Shown: one piece after another, positions 43,691 through 54,877 of the stretch
How positions within the stretch are numbered: position 1 is the stretch's first letter
How the letters are laid out: each line of letters starts with the position of its first letter
Program-made: the position numbers and the translations under genes
Source of the DNA: Megaustenia siamemsis
Lineage: Eukaryota; Mollusca; Gastropoda; Stylommatophora; Ariophantidae
Direction: 5' to 3'
Length of the DNA stretch: 64,000 bases
Assembly (NCBI GenBank): GCA_032433765.1
Contig: JAVIAB010000139.1
Coordinates: 43,171,946 to 43,235,945 of the forward strand
The notes under the pieces: model-generated
The model's database searches: none
Told to the model about the DNA's origin: nothing
The model's input: only the letters and a program-made list of their open reading frames with translations

Positions 43691-43739
43691 GCCATGTATA
43701 GCACAGTCACATATATTATAGTATACATAGCGTAGACCT

Positions 43740-44004
43740 GGGATTCGCGATAGCTCAGTGGTTAGTGAACTGGACCTCAAAGGACAAGGGGTAGGGTTGA
43801 TCCCAACCGACGGCTTCCGGGTTCACCCAGCCTTAAATGGGTACCGGGTTTTTTTAATCAGGGAAAGTAAAGCGACACGGGCGTAATACCGACCACATTA
43901 CCCCAAAAATCGTGTGCCGAAGGTCTGTAAAATTTATGGTCACTAACACCATATTCCCTGTACGCCACTTGGCGTGATGGGGGTACTTTACTTCTTTTTT
44001 TTTT
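43740..44004 (+). mobile_element. tRNA-derived SINE, full length
   Basis: Head shortened to ggattcgcgatagctcag. Flanked by atagcgtagacct (43727-43739) and atagcatagacct (44005-44017), 13 bases with one mismatch. Confidence 0.94.
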
Positions 44005-44200
44005 ATAGCATAGACCTCTATAAGAACAATAGATATAGCACAGATCGCTATGACACAAAATTTATTGTAAAGCACATCCATGTATAGGATAGTATGCACA
44101 TACCTTTGTTGATAATTTGAATCGTATTTTAGAATGATGGTAAAGAACAAAACCAAAAATGGTCGAAGGTCATACAATTTCTCATCTTACTACACACTTG

Positions 44201-44454
44201 GGAGCCGCGATAGCTCAGTGGTTAGTGAACTGGACTACCACGGACAAGGGGTAGGGTTCGATCCCAACCGACGGCACCGGGTTCACCCAGCCTTAAATGG
44301 GTACCGGATTTTTTTCTGGGAAAGTAAAGCAGCACGGGCGTAATACTGACCACATTACCCCAAAAATCATGTGCTGAAGGTCTGTAAAATATAGGGTCAC
44401 TAACACCATATTTCCCTATACGCCACTTGGCGTGACGGGTGTACTTTACTTTTT
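44201..44454 (+). mobile_element. tRNA-derived SINE, youngest-looking copy
   Basis: Perfect 14-base duplication ttactacacacttg at 44187-44200 and 44455-44468. A box tagctcagtgg and B box ggttcgatccc match the pol III consensus. Confidence 0.95.
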
Positions 44455-44697
44455 TTACTACACACTTGATTAATGTCCGAAGCCTCAGATATCAGATCGC
44501 CGTTCAGTACCGCTTGATTCAAGCCTTTGTGTATGGGAAGTATAATGTGCAGCACTTAATGAAGCAGGTATTCTTTAACCAATATTTTGAAAATATCATT
44601 TCTTCTGATGGAATCAAGTGCTTTTGGTGAGATTGATGAATCCGTGGGAAAAGTGGTTACTGTTCTATACATTTTCTTGCACTTGTCATAATGTATA

Positions 44698-45220
44698 TGA
44701 ATGGCAAAAAGTAATTTTAATGCCATGAAGAACATACTAACATCAAAACAAATATCAACAGGGCTAAAACTAAAAATAGCAAAATGTTACATCTTCATAA
44801 TATTCCAATATGGTGCAGAAACATGGACATTAGACAAGAAAACAGAACAGAGAATTGAAGCCTTTGAAATGTGGATATATAGAAGAATAGGTAGAATTGG
44901 ATGGAAGGAAAAGAAAACAAACGATGAAGTCTTAAAACAACTAAAAATTAAAAGAGAACTACTAAGCACAATTCAAACAAGACAAATGCGATTTTTGGGC
45001 CATGTTAAAAGACACAATAGCCTACTAAAAGTAATCCTGGAGGAGAAAATACAAGGTAAAATAGGCAGAGGCAGACCAAGACTAACATGGACGAGTAACA
45101 TCAAAAAGATGGACAAATCAGCCTATGACAACCTGCACCATCAAAGCAAAAGACAGAGCAGAATGGCGCTCCATGGTAGCCAACCTTCGTTGCGGAGACG
45201 GCACGTGATGATGATGATGA
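44698..45220 (+). mobile_element. RTE-like LINE (family C), 5'-truncated, open frame
   Basis: Uninterrupted frame 44701-45228 covering MAKSNFNAMKNILTSKQ, YGAETWTLDKKTEQRIE, MWIYRRIGRIGWKEKKTN and GRGRPRLTWTSNIKKMDKSA, ending in the ATG tail. Target-site duplication tgtcataatgtata at 44684-44697 and 45221-45234. Intact reading frame and exact duplication mark a recent insertion. Confidence 0.93.
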
Positions 45221-46207
45221 TGTCATAATGTATAGATTAAACCAATAGTTACCCAATGACTAACGTAGAAACCACATGATGCTGTCATAATGTATAGATT
45301 AAACCAATAGTTACCCAATGACTAACGTAGAAACCACATGATGATGTCATAATGTATAGATTAAACCAATAGTTACCCAATGACTAACGTAGAAACCACA
45401 TGATGATGTCATAATGTATAGATTAAACCAATAGTTACCCAATGACTAACGTAGAAACCACATGATGATGTCATAATGTATAGATTAAACCAATAGTTAC
45501 CCAATGACTAACGTAGAAACCACATGATGATGTCATAATGTATAGATTAAACCAATAGTTACCCAATGACTAACGTAGAAACCACATGATGATGTCATAA
45601 TGTATAGATTAAACCAATAGTTACCCAATGACTAACGTAGAAACCACATGATGATGTCATAATGTATAGATTAAACCAATAGTTACCCAATGACTAACGT
45701 AGAAACCACATGATGATGTCATAATGTATAGATTAAACCAATAGTTACCCAATGACTAACGTAGAAACCACATGATGATGTCATAATGTATAGATTAAAC
45801 CAATAGTTACCCAATGACTAACGTAGAAACCACATGATGATGTCATAATGTATAGATTAAACCAATAGTTACCCAATGACTAACGTAGAAACCACATGAT
45901 GATGTCATAATGTATAGATTAAACCAATAGTTACCCAATGACTAACGTAGAAACCACATGATGATGTCATAATGTATAGATTAAACCAATAGTTACCCAA
46001 TGACTAACGTAGAAACCACATGATGATGTCATAATGTATAGATTAAACCAATAGTTACCCAATGACTAACGTAGAAACCACATGATGATGTCATAATGTA
46101 TAGATTAAACCAATAGTTACCCAATGACTAACGTAGAAACCACATGATGATGTCATAATGTATAGATTAAACCAATAGTTACCCAATGACTAACGTAGAA
46201 ACCACAT
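45221..46207. repeat. 62-bp satellite, about 16 nearly identical copies
   Basis: Each unit runs tgtcataatgtatagattaa, accaatagttacccaatgac, taacgtagaaaccacatgatga. The only clear difference is gctgtc for gatgtc in the first unit. The unit starts with the target-site duplication of the adjacent RTE insertion and ends with ATGATGA, like the RTE tail. The array is followed by single-copy sequence from 46208. Confidence 0.97.
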
Positions 46208-46234
46208 GGCGATTTAGGGTTCAATGTAAAGAAC

Positions 46235-46695
46235 AGTAATTTTGGCAGCAAAAAAAGAGCGTAGCGTAAAAACAAGCATCAAGATAAGACTATTTAATGG
46301 AATTATTAAAACAGTTCTATCATATGGTTCAGACATATGGTCATTGACTATATAACACAATTAAACATAAGTTATAGACGTTTGTAAACAATTGTCTGCT
46401 GAGAACTCTGAACATGACATGGTATGACATAATTTGAAATGAAGACATCTGGGAAAAAAAATAAAAAAAAGGGCTAATTGAGCAATACATTATGAATAGA
46501 AGGAAATGGAGATCGATTGGATACACACTAAGAAAGCCTGCGTTTTAAGAGACATTGTCATGAAACAAATAGAGAAAGGGATAGCAAAAAAAAAATACCC
46601 ATGCATACATGATAAAGATAAGACATGGAAACCCTCAAGAAAAGTGGCATAGGAGAGATAATGTCCAGGTCTATGCTCCAAGGAGAGGTTTAAAA
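46235..46695 (+). mobile_element. Decayed RTE-like relic (D-related)
   Basis: Words SIKIRLFNGIIKTVLSYGSD (plus strand), then remnants resembling the arrangement IDWIHTKKA and KTWKPSRKVA, match the C-terminal layout of family D but with many stops and gaps. Confidence 0.5.
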
Positions 46696-46923
46696 TACTT
46701 TGATTGATTGGTTTTGTGATTTTCTTAGTCTCTTTAGAATGACATACTGAATATGAATACAGGTATGGTGAAGTCGGAAGATGAAAGTAGAAGCAATATA
46801 AAATACACAATCAGAGACGTCGTTGATTGTAGGGGCACAACAAAATGAGTCCTAGCCGAAGTCGAAGAGCCATAGCCATCTATAGATTTACAAAGTTTCG
46901 CTGGCACAAAATAAAACTTGAAA

Positions 46924-47035
46924 CCCTCCAACTAGCGTGACGCTATCAGCTAAAGAAGCTATAGGCGGCTGACGTCACTCTACCCACAACCACCCCTGCT
47001 CACAAGGCTGAAAACGTCACGCTAGTTGAGGTGTT
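46924..47035. mobile_element. Short MITE with terminal inverted repeats, copy 1
   Basis: The ends caactagcgtgacg (46929-46942) and cgtcacgctagttg (47015-47028) are exact complements. Allowing one gap the repeats extend about 8 more bases outward (gaaaaca-cctc). Interior about 70 bases, no coding. A diverged copy lies at 47668-47795. Confidence 0.7.
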
Positions 47036-47110
47036 TTCTAATTGTATTTTCTGCCCTTGGGCCTTCTGTATTGTTGGCTGTGGGTTTAACTATCACCATC
47101 TGCAGAAGCA

Positions 47111-47627
47111 GGAGCTTTTGTTGCACTGGGAAACATATGGAAGTCCAAAGAAATGTGGTTAAATACAAAAATAGAAATGTTCAACTCCATTGTTAAGTCA
47201 GTCCTATTATATGACTGTGAAACATGGAGAACAATAAAATTGACAATCATGAATATACAGACTTTCATTAATGGATGCTAAAGCAGAATAAAAGGATGGA
47301 AATGGCAGGACAAAATCACTAACATAGAATTATGGAAATGTACAGTCGAATACCAGTGGATAAAGAAATACAGCTAAGACGATGGCGCTGGATAGGACAC
47401 ACACTGCGAAAACCAACTGAGAGTATTACACGACATGCACTTTTTGGGATCCCAAGGGGAAGAGACAAAGAGGAATACAGAAATATTCTTAAAAAAGGTA
47501 GAAGTAGAGATGAAGATGATGGGGAAGACATGGAATTATCTTAAAATAATGGCAAGAAACAGAACGGCTTGGAAAGTGTTTGTTGAAGACTTATGCTCCA
47601 CAGGGAGCTGAAAGGTAGAAGAAGATG
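47111..47627 (+). mobile_element. RTE-like LINE (family D), 5'-truncated
   Basis: Perfect 13-base duplication atctgcagaagca at 47098-47110 and 47628-47640. Encodes remnants of ALGNIWKSKEI, NSIVKSVLLYDCETWR, RWRWIGHTLRKPTESITR and a basic tail, then the 3' UTR (gaagacttatgctccacagg) and an AGA tail. Confidence 0.93.
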
Positions 47628-47667
47628 ATCTGCAGAAGCAAGCCTCAGAGCTGAACGGAAAACACCA

Positions 47668-47795
47668 AACACCCTTTCTAGCGCGACTTTTTACGGCTAC
47701 AGTAGCTATAGCCGGCTGACATCATCCTACCCCAAAACGTCCCTGCTCGCAAGACTGAAAACATCACTCTATTTGGGGGTTTTCCTAGATTTCCC
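47668..47795. mobile_element. Short MITE, diverged copy 2
   Basis: Shares the interior order with copy 1 (agctatag...cggctgac, ctaccc, ccctgctc, aagactgaaaac). The inverted ends are degraded (ctttctagcgcgac versus atcactctatttgg). Confidence 0.6.
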
Positions 47796-47857
47796 TTCCA
47801 GGACTCAGGCTTACTTCTATTGACGGCGATAGTTTAAAACGCCAATTCTACAATGCT

Positions 47858-48184
47858 TCATTTTAAAATGACAACAAACACGAATATTTCTAAAAAAGAT
47901 TTGGGATGAAATAACCTTGAAAGACAATGTCTCCGTATGTCGATGCAGTCGCGTCTTTGATAGCACACAGGCCTGCTAGGCTTTCTACACACTATCCTTG
48001 GTCTGGGCACATCTTGGTAACTCCACGCCTTCATGTCATCTTTGACATTCTTACAAAATGGTCGCAAATGTCCGTCGTCACGGCTGTCACACATCCTGAC
48101 TTGACTGCTGATTTTATGAAAACAAAACTGTGTGCAATGTTTATCGACGTAAAGCTGATATTGGAAATTGGGGTGTGCAGTAAT
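47858..48184. other. Unrecognised segment with open frames on both strands
   Basis: A minus frame (47858-48094, Cys/Arg-rich, words DGHLRPFCKNVKDDMKAW and RPRIVCRKPSRPVC) overlaps a plus frame. No splice-supported model and no recognised family; probably a fragment of an unidentified repeat. Confidence 0.3.
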
Positions 48185-48675
48185 TATACATCATTATCAT
48201 CATCATCATCATCATCATCATCATTATCATCATCATCAAGTACCGGGTCTGCTGGCGTAGGTGATCATGTCTCTCCACAATTTTCGATCTCAGCAGTTAT
48301 TTATAATTTCTGTTGTTGACGTTCTGCCAAGCCATTCTCTTAAGCTGTCTGGTATCTTTTCTCTTTGCTTTCCTCTATCTCTTCGTCCCTCAATTATCCC
48401 AGTTGTTACAATATATTCCAGCTGTTCTCTTCACATGGCCAAAAATGATGATTGTTTCTTCCTAATATTGGAAATTAGCTCTCTTTTTGCTTTGGCCTCT
48501 TTCAGAACGTTTTCATTACCCTTCTTAGCTGTCCACGGTATTCTCAACAATCTTCTGTAAAACCACATTTCTACAGACTCCCGTGATTTTCTTGTTTGTT
48601 GTTCTATTGTCCATGATTCACATGCATATGTTAATGCTGACTCTACATAACATTTAAGAACTCTTTTTCTTGCAA
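48185..48675 (-). mobile_element. RTE-like LINE 3' end (family A)
   Basis: Long CAT tail (48185-48240), then gtaccgggtctgctggcgta and minus-strand words CYVESALTYACESWTIEQQT and WFYRRLLRIPWTAKK. Confidence 0.88.
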
Positions 48676-48944
48676 TTATACATAGTCCAGTGTTATGTAG
48701 GCAACAGCAATACAGTGCAGACAAAACAGTAAGAATACAATAATAAAGTAAACTAAAAGAAGGTGGTGTCGAGACATCGAAGAGACCTTAATTTGAATAT
48801 GACAACGTAAGAAGTAAGAGATCCATCTAGAGAGAAACATTCTTTCAGAAGGGCTGAGGTGAATGCAACTTTCTGCAACCCGATGGTTGAAGTAAAATAA
48901 TTTACCGTTTGAGTAATACAAAATAAGTGCAGTAAGTATAGTTA
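48676..48944. other. Unannotated spacer
   Basis: Nothing recognised. Confidence 0.4.
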
Positions 48945-49044
48945 TAGTTGTAGTTGTAGTTATTCGAAGGCCCCGATATCACTGCAAACGATTTAAATTC
49001 ATAATTGCTCAACCGCCCGTGCCAGTGGAATCATCCGAATTAAC
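48945..49044 (-). mobile_element. Family H, tail-end fragment
   Basis: Last ~80 bases of the family in reverse, with an AACTAC-type tail (tagttgtagttgtagttatt) at the left. Strongly 5'-truncated. Confidence 0.75.
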
Positions 49045-49089
49045 ATAAAAATGAAAATGTCTTCCCTGTGTATTGCGCTGTGACCAGAA

Positions 49090-49600
49090 GGCAAATGAAC
49101 GAGGGCTAGAATACCCGGTGTATCCCTCATTTATCTATTGTCCACACTGTTTTCGGCATGTATTTATTCTTTCTCCTTCTTTTACTTTGCTTTCAAGCGT
49201 CGAAAAGAGATATAGTTTATGGTCTTTTGCACTACTGTTGGTCTCTCTTGCTTGTATCAGCCACTTCACCAATCTATCTTTGTCGTTGTCCGCCCTTGTT
49301 GTTCTTGTTGCGTTCGTTGAAGCCTTGTGGTGCATTTTTATATTTCTCTCTTATCACGTGGCCAAACTATTGTATCGGTGTTTTTCTTATGTATTCATTG
49401 GCGGGAATTATTCCAAGCATTTTTTTTTTGTAGCTCTTCACTTTTGATTTTATCTCCCAGGTTGTTTCCTGCCATGCGTGTAACGTGGTCTTTATTTTTG
49501 TTATTGTTCTTGAGTCTAGCGTCCATTGTTTGTCTACGTTGGAATGAAGAATGTGTTGGGTGTCTTGTCCGATAATGCAACGAACAGGATTGACTTTCGT
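49090..49600 (-). mobile_element. RTE-like LINE relic (family E)
   Basis: Decayed minus-strand words QWTLDSRTITKIKT, MAGNNLGDKIKSEELQKK and NAWNNS match the family-E C-terminal order. Confidence 0.75.
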
Positions 49601-49654
49601 GCACGTCTTAGTCGGATACACAGGCGACGTGTTGAAAGCTGGGACGGTGGAGGC

Positions 49655-49730
49655 AGAGGGGTGATTGAGAGTTGGTAAGACGTCTGCTTCTGGACAGGAA
49701 GATCCTGGGTTCAAACCCCACCGCAGGCCG
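49655..49730 (+). mobile_element. tRNA-like SINE head of another type
   Basis: gagagttggtaagacgtctg (A-box position) and gggttcaaaccccacc (B box, T arm) sit about 45 bases apart with a short anticodon-like stem between. The downstream sequence lacks the common SINE body. No perfect acceptor stem, so not a tRNA gene. Confidence 0.55.
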
Positions 49731-49789
49731 TTTTTCAAAATTTGATCCCTGGTTTTATTTTTGTGGCTTCTCATCCACATCATTTGTAG

Positions 49790-50040
49790 TCTCTGCGTAG
49801 TGAGGTTCGTTGCCTAGCCCTCTCTGGGTAGTGAGATTTGATGTCTAGCCCTCTCTGGGTAGTGAGATTCGATGTCTAACCCTTTCTGGGTAGTGAGATT
49901 CGATGTCTAGCCCTTTCTGGGTAGTGAGATTCGACGTCTAGCCCTATCTGGGTAGTGAGATTCGATGTCTAGCCCTATCTGGGTAGTGAAATTCGACGTC
50001 TAGCCCTATCTGGGTAGTGAAATTCGATGTCTAACTCTTT
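49790..50040. repeat. 31-bp minisatellite, about 8 copies
   Basis: Unit tctgggtagtgagattcgat then gtctagccctt, 31 bases. A single-copy relative occurs at 6195-6215, in a different context, so the unit probably comes from a dispersed repeat body. Confidence 0.93.
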
Positions 50041-50444
50041 TTGGAAAAAGGTGAAAAAAAATCTCCTGTGAACACTCGTGCACGTTAAAAAACCGTTATA
50101 AAGTAAAAATCGAAAAGAGTAGGCCAAAAATGGCCGTTGACCGAGCAAAACTTGATTATCAAATCTAACCATGCCGAAGACGGAAGTGTCGGGCGTAAAT
50201 ATGGCGGCTTTGCGTTAACTAGGGACACAACATATCCACTTAACGGTGAACTTTGAAACAAGAAGAATGCTCGCACGGGCGGTGAAACGGATATGGGGAT
50301 GATCTGGCTTCAGTGAAACTGATTTTATGAATAGAATCGAATATAATAGAACGGAATAACATAGTATAGAATACAATAGATTGGAATATAATATAACATA
50401 ACATACATAACATAACATAAAATATAATATATAATGGAATAGAA
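50041..50444. other. Spacer ending in a degenerate ATAAC/GAATA tract
   Basis: From about 50335 the sequence consists of loose ataacata and gaatagaat words that resume at 51120-51165 after the nested LINEs, showing that the LINE insertions landed inside this tract. Confidence 0.55.
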
Positions 50445-51127
50445 TGGAATCATCATCATCATCAAGTACCGGGCCTGCTGGCGTAGGTAATCATGTCTCC
50501 TCACAACTTTCGATCCCGACAGTTATTTATCATTTCTGTTGTTTGACCTTCTGCCAAGTCATTCTCTTAAGCTGTCTGGTATCTTTTCTCTTTGCTTCTG
50601 TCTATCTCTTCGTCTCTCAATTTTCCCAGTTGTTGAAATATATCCCAGCTGTTCTCTACTCATTCATCATCATGTGCCGTACCGGTTGGCGTTGGCGATC
50701 ATGTCCTTCCACAATCTTCTATCCACAGTGCATCGTATGAGTTCTGTTGTTGACTGTTTTCCATGCCATGACATCAAGCTATCCAGTATTTTCTCTCTTT
50801 GTCGTCCGCGCTCTCTCTTTCCTTTTATTTTACCAGCTGTAACCAAGTATTCCAACTTTCCTCTTCTCATGATGTGCCCAAAAAATGTTGATTGCTTCTT
50901 TCTGATGTTTTTTAAGAGCTCCCTTTTTGTGTTGGCTTTTTTGAGAATTTCTTCATTGGTCATTTTAGCTGTCCAGAGAACTTTCAACATTCTTCTGAGA
51001 AATCCCATCTCTGTGGCCTCTAATCGTCTTTTCATTTGTTTGTCTATTGTCCATGATTCGTCTCTACTCATTACATGGCCAAAAAAATGATGACTGCTTC
51101 TTCCTAATATTGGAAATTAGCTCTAGA
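50445..51127 (-). mobile_element. RTE-like LINE end (family A), split by a family-B insertion
   Basis: Family-A 3' end at 50445-50664, resuming at 51073-51127 (gccaaaaaaatgatgactgc). The gap is the family-B copy. Confidence 0.9.
50665..51060 (-). mobile_element. RTE-like LINE (family B) nested in family A
   Basis: Perfect 12-base duplication tctctactcatt at 50653-50664 and 51061-51072. Minus strand reads DESWTIDKQMKRRLEATEMG, FLRRMLKVLWTAKMTN and FGHIMRRGKLEYL in one open frame. Establishes that B was active after A inserted here. Confidence 0.95.
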
Positions 51128-51559
51128 ATGGAATATAAAAGAATATAATAGAATAGAATATTGTGTTGTAGTTGTAATTTTTTTCCTTAAGTACTATATT
51201 CCTCATGGCGCATTATCATTCAAGACAATGTGTTATTTTGTATCAAATGAAGGCACACACACTCAACAGTGACCACTGTGCGTGTAATGAGCTTATGTCA
51301 GAATCGTTTACTTACTTTGAAACTGCGTGGATACGCAGTGTTGATCAAACAACTTCGCAATATTTGCGTTCAAGAACGGTGCTTGTTAGTGTTTGCCAAT
51401 AATTATTGATTCGAATATGGTTGGTGCCCATTGTTGTTAAAGAGTTAACATCACAGCATTCCGAACAAACTCATTGGTCATCATACGCTTGCATCAGACG
51501 GCGACCCTTGATGCGCACCTAGCTTGCTGTTGTAGTATTTTAATGTTACATGAATTACG
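51128..51559. other. Unannotated spacer
   Basis: No gene recognised; a 65-codon frame at 51205 has no support. Confidence 0.4.
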
Positions 51560-54187
51560 TCTTATGTATTTCAAGCCAGAAAGAATGGAAGAACACAACC
51601 TGAGCTCTTCAAGCGTCTGAAAGAAGAGGTCGACCATAAAATGATGCTCTTTAAACTAATGTACTAAGCAGGCTAAGGATGCCAAGTGGGATGATTTCTG
51701 CAAAAAGTGTGCTCAGAAAATCACTAGCCACATTCTAGCGCCTTCATCAGAGCATGATTGGCACAACACGACACAGAGGCATACAAGACTTCCAGAGCAC
51801 ATGCCAGATATCGCATAAATATGAAGAGAGAAAAGGAAAAGAGCTGTTTGCTCGCAACATTGAGCAGACTGACCAAAGAAGTGAAGCTGTCAAAATGAGG
51901 ATACGGGGTCCCTTTCAGAGTTTTATGAGGATGTAGTGCTGGGAGAAGATCTCACAATCATAACTGGTACTATTCGCACAACGCTTTAAAGGACACAACA
52001 CTGCTCCTGGTCTAGATGGTGTTCGGTACAACGGCATAGGCGATTTAGCCGACGACTTCCAAAAACTGGCCAAATAGTTTGATGCCAGCATTCAGAGTGG
52101 CCAGATTAAGGAGGAATGGCTACACAGCTACTTACCACCGCTACAGCAACCAAATCAGGACCATTCTCAGATCAGTGCCCACATAATCTTCACTATGCAG
52201 AACACTGCGGTCAAGCTACTGGAGAAAATAGTTGCCCGTGTCCTCACCTGTCACCTTGAACAGATACGCGCATTCCCATCCACACTCGGGAGGATGTAGA
52301 TATAACAAAGAGACATAGCTCAGTGCGGCAGTCTTCGCCTATGACGTCTTCGAAAGCTTCCACAGACGAGAGGAGACATGTGTTGCTGCTATAGATCTGG
52401 AGGATACATACAACAGAGTACCATTTGAATACCTCATGCACATGCTCCTGAAACTGGCGGTGCACCTCTTCCTCATCAGATGGATCGCTGCACCACTCTT
52501 TCAGAGGAAGGTGATAGATGTGGGAGTTGGTCATCCGACCCATTTGTTCAGGGCTGCCACAAGGCTCACCATTGTCATCAGTTCTATTTAACATCTACAC
52601 AATAACAATAACAGAACAACAGCTGGACGGAAAGGTAAGAGCTATGACTTTTGCTGATGACGTTCTGGTATATCGACAGGGAAGAGACCGGCGGCAAAAC
52701 TCCACACTGCAAAACGAGCTCGATCACACCTCTTCCTGGTGTGGGGTATCATGTGCCTTGGTTAATCCTAATAAAGCTTCAGTGGCATTGTTCTCCTTTA
52801 ACAATAATATTGTTAACACGGAAACACCCGTGTTACGAGCTGGAGCTGATGAGGTGATCAGGGACATGTTGATGACGTATCTATAAGTTAAGTTTGATCG
52901 CAGCCTGTATTTTAGGGACCACGTCGACCGTGTGATAACAAAATCCCGCCAAGGATTAGCCCCCTTGAAGGTCATGGCAGCTGCTAATATTGAGTAGAGG
53001 CTACTTACCTTACTGTTCCAAGAACTAGTCCTCGCACCAACCGAGTATGCCCTAGCAATTCTTACTGTCTTACCGACTCAAATTGACAGGCTGGAGAAAA
53101 TACAGAATAAAACTATGCGCATAATCTTTTGGTGTACGAGGGACACTCCCTGTGTAGCAATGAGATATCTTCTTGACTTTCCAACCATGGATGACAGAAT
53201 CATGATCTGGAGAGCACAAGCATACCTGAAAATAAGTGCAAATAAAGAGCATCTATTGCACAACGAGCTTAACACAGGGAAAGTTGCCAGGCTAAAAAGA
53301 AGCAAACGATAGAAGGGCCGAGCAGAAGATGTCATCAAACAGCTCTGTGGGCTTACCAATATCAACGCTAGCTAGGAGTGGATACCGGTGCCTACATCAT
53401 TCATGGGGACATTCTCGTGTATTGTCACACTCGACAGGAAATTTAGGGAACAAAACTCAGTCGTGGTCAATGTGGAGGTCAACGGTCTCATCTGCGATAA
53501 CACAGATGAGAAAATAAGATGCAGTCATCTACACAGACGGATCTGTAATACGACACCAAAGGAGTGCATGGACATTTATATCACTCTCGGCAGGCAGAAT
53601 AGTAAAAAAAGAGGTACATACATTATGATCACGAGTAGCATGACGATGGAGGTGATGGCAGTGGCCAGGGCATTCATCTGGTTGGAGTCCCAAGACTACA
53701 CCCACGCCTGCATAGTAAGTGATTCGATAAGCATGATAAGAAAAGTGGAGGCGGGATCTGTATGCAGGCAATGAGTTATTGCAGAAGTCAAAGATACGTG
53801 GGGTCACCATTGTCTACGTCCCTGGACATGCGGGAGTACGGGGAAATGAAAGAGCGGATGTGTAGGCTAGCTGTGTTGTCGTTGAAGAGGGTCAACCAAT
53901 GGATCGGGCGGATATCATCAATGCCCTCCAAGATGTTGGAAGGGCACAGGACTTTGACAACTTATGAGTCAAAGTCACTCCTTCGGATGAAAGAGATGGA
54001 AGTTAAGATGGTCACAGCCAGAAACGAAAAACTTAGTGGGCATGTAAGAAGACTTACCAACCAACACAGAAATTGAGTCGTCAGTCGCTGGACACTTCGG
54101 GACTTGCTGGGGAGCAGATCTGAGAACCTATGGACATGTTCGGAGTGCAATGATGATGCTCCGCAAATAACTCAATAACTCAATGTA
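51560..54187 (+). mobile_element. LINE (family J) with reverse transcriptase and RNase H, longest copy
   Basis: 5'-truncated ORF2 broken into several frames. In order: a linker with WDDFCKKCAQKI (about 51690), the finger motif NTAPGLDGVRYNG (about 51993), TAVKLLEKIVARVL (about 52204), AIDLEDAYNRVPFEYL (about 52387), GLPQGSPLSSVLFNIY (52551-52600), and catalytic FADDVLVYRQGRD (about 52650). Then come NPNKASV, the thumb, LEKIQNKTMRIIFWC, and an RNase H part with CDNTDEK, WLESQDYTHACIVSDS and VYVPGHAGVRGNERAD-like remains. At least five frame breaks make it inactive. The 3' end is ccgcaaataactcaataact. Layout as in jockey/I-type elements; the endonuclease domain is absent. Confidence 0.92.
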
Positions 54188-54189
54188 TT

Positions 54190-54685
54190 TGTTCAGCAGT
54201 CTTTGCAAAACTAAAACCGATTTTGAAAGATAAGAACATTACTCTAGGATCTAAAATCAGACTGATGCGCACCTTTGTTACAGCAGTTTTTCCCCTCTTT
54301 TTTTTTTGCAGGCTTTCGAAACATGGACCATTACTGCAGAGTTACAGAAGAAAAAAGAAGGCATGGAGATGAAATCTTATCGTTAGATTTTAGTCATCTC
54401 TTACATAAACTGAATAACAAATGAAAAAAAAGTATAAAAAAGGTGCAACTAACAATCGAAGTACATGATGCTTTTTTGACTATTATGAAGAAGTACAAAG
54501 TGAAATGATTTAGCCACATATCATGATCGTTTGGACTGGCGAAGACAACTTTGAATAAAGGAATTGTGAAAGAGAGGAGAGATAGGCAGAGAAAGAGATA
54601 GAAAGATGATATTAAAGAATGGACAGACTACAAACATTACGGTTCCAAAAATGACTGAAGATATCAAGAGAGAATGTTGAAAAAG
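54190..54685 (+). mobile_element. Decayed LINE relic (family I, RTE-type end)
   Basis: KLKPILKDKNITLGSKIRLM, AFETWTITAELQKKKEGMEM, later FSHIS*SFGLAKTTLNKGIV and RRDRQRKR*KDDIKEWTDY. This is a widespread ORF2 C-terminal arrangement, here with stops and an internal poly-T run (54297-54308). Abuts family J on the left and a SINE fragment on the right. Confidence 0.8.
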
Positions 54686-54689
54686 TCAG

Positions 54690-54770
54690 TCTGTAAAATT
54701 TATGGTCACTAACACCATATTCCCTATAAGCCACTTGGCGTGACGGGGGCACTTTACTTTTTTACTTACT
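54690..54770 (+). mobile_element. SINE tail fragment
   Basis: gtctgtaaaatttatggtca through the hairpin cttggcgtgacggggg to the TTTACTT tail. 5'-truncated. Confidence 0.9.
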
Positions 54771-54877
54771 TATTGTTGATCATAATCTTTCCTTCTATGG
54801 CAGCCTCTGTCAGGAAGCAGTTCTTAGACCTAGATCGTATAGGATGAGGCTCTGTAGGAGCATGACTTTGCGACTTC

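Noticed and set aside
49655..49730. Isolated tRNA gene
   Set aside because: The T arm and B box are good, but no clean acceptor stem or canonical anticodon loop could be formed.
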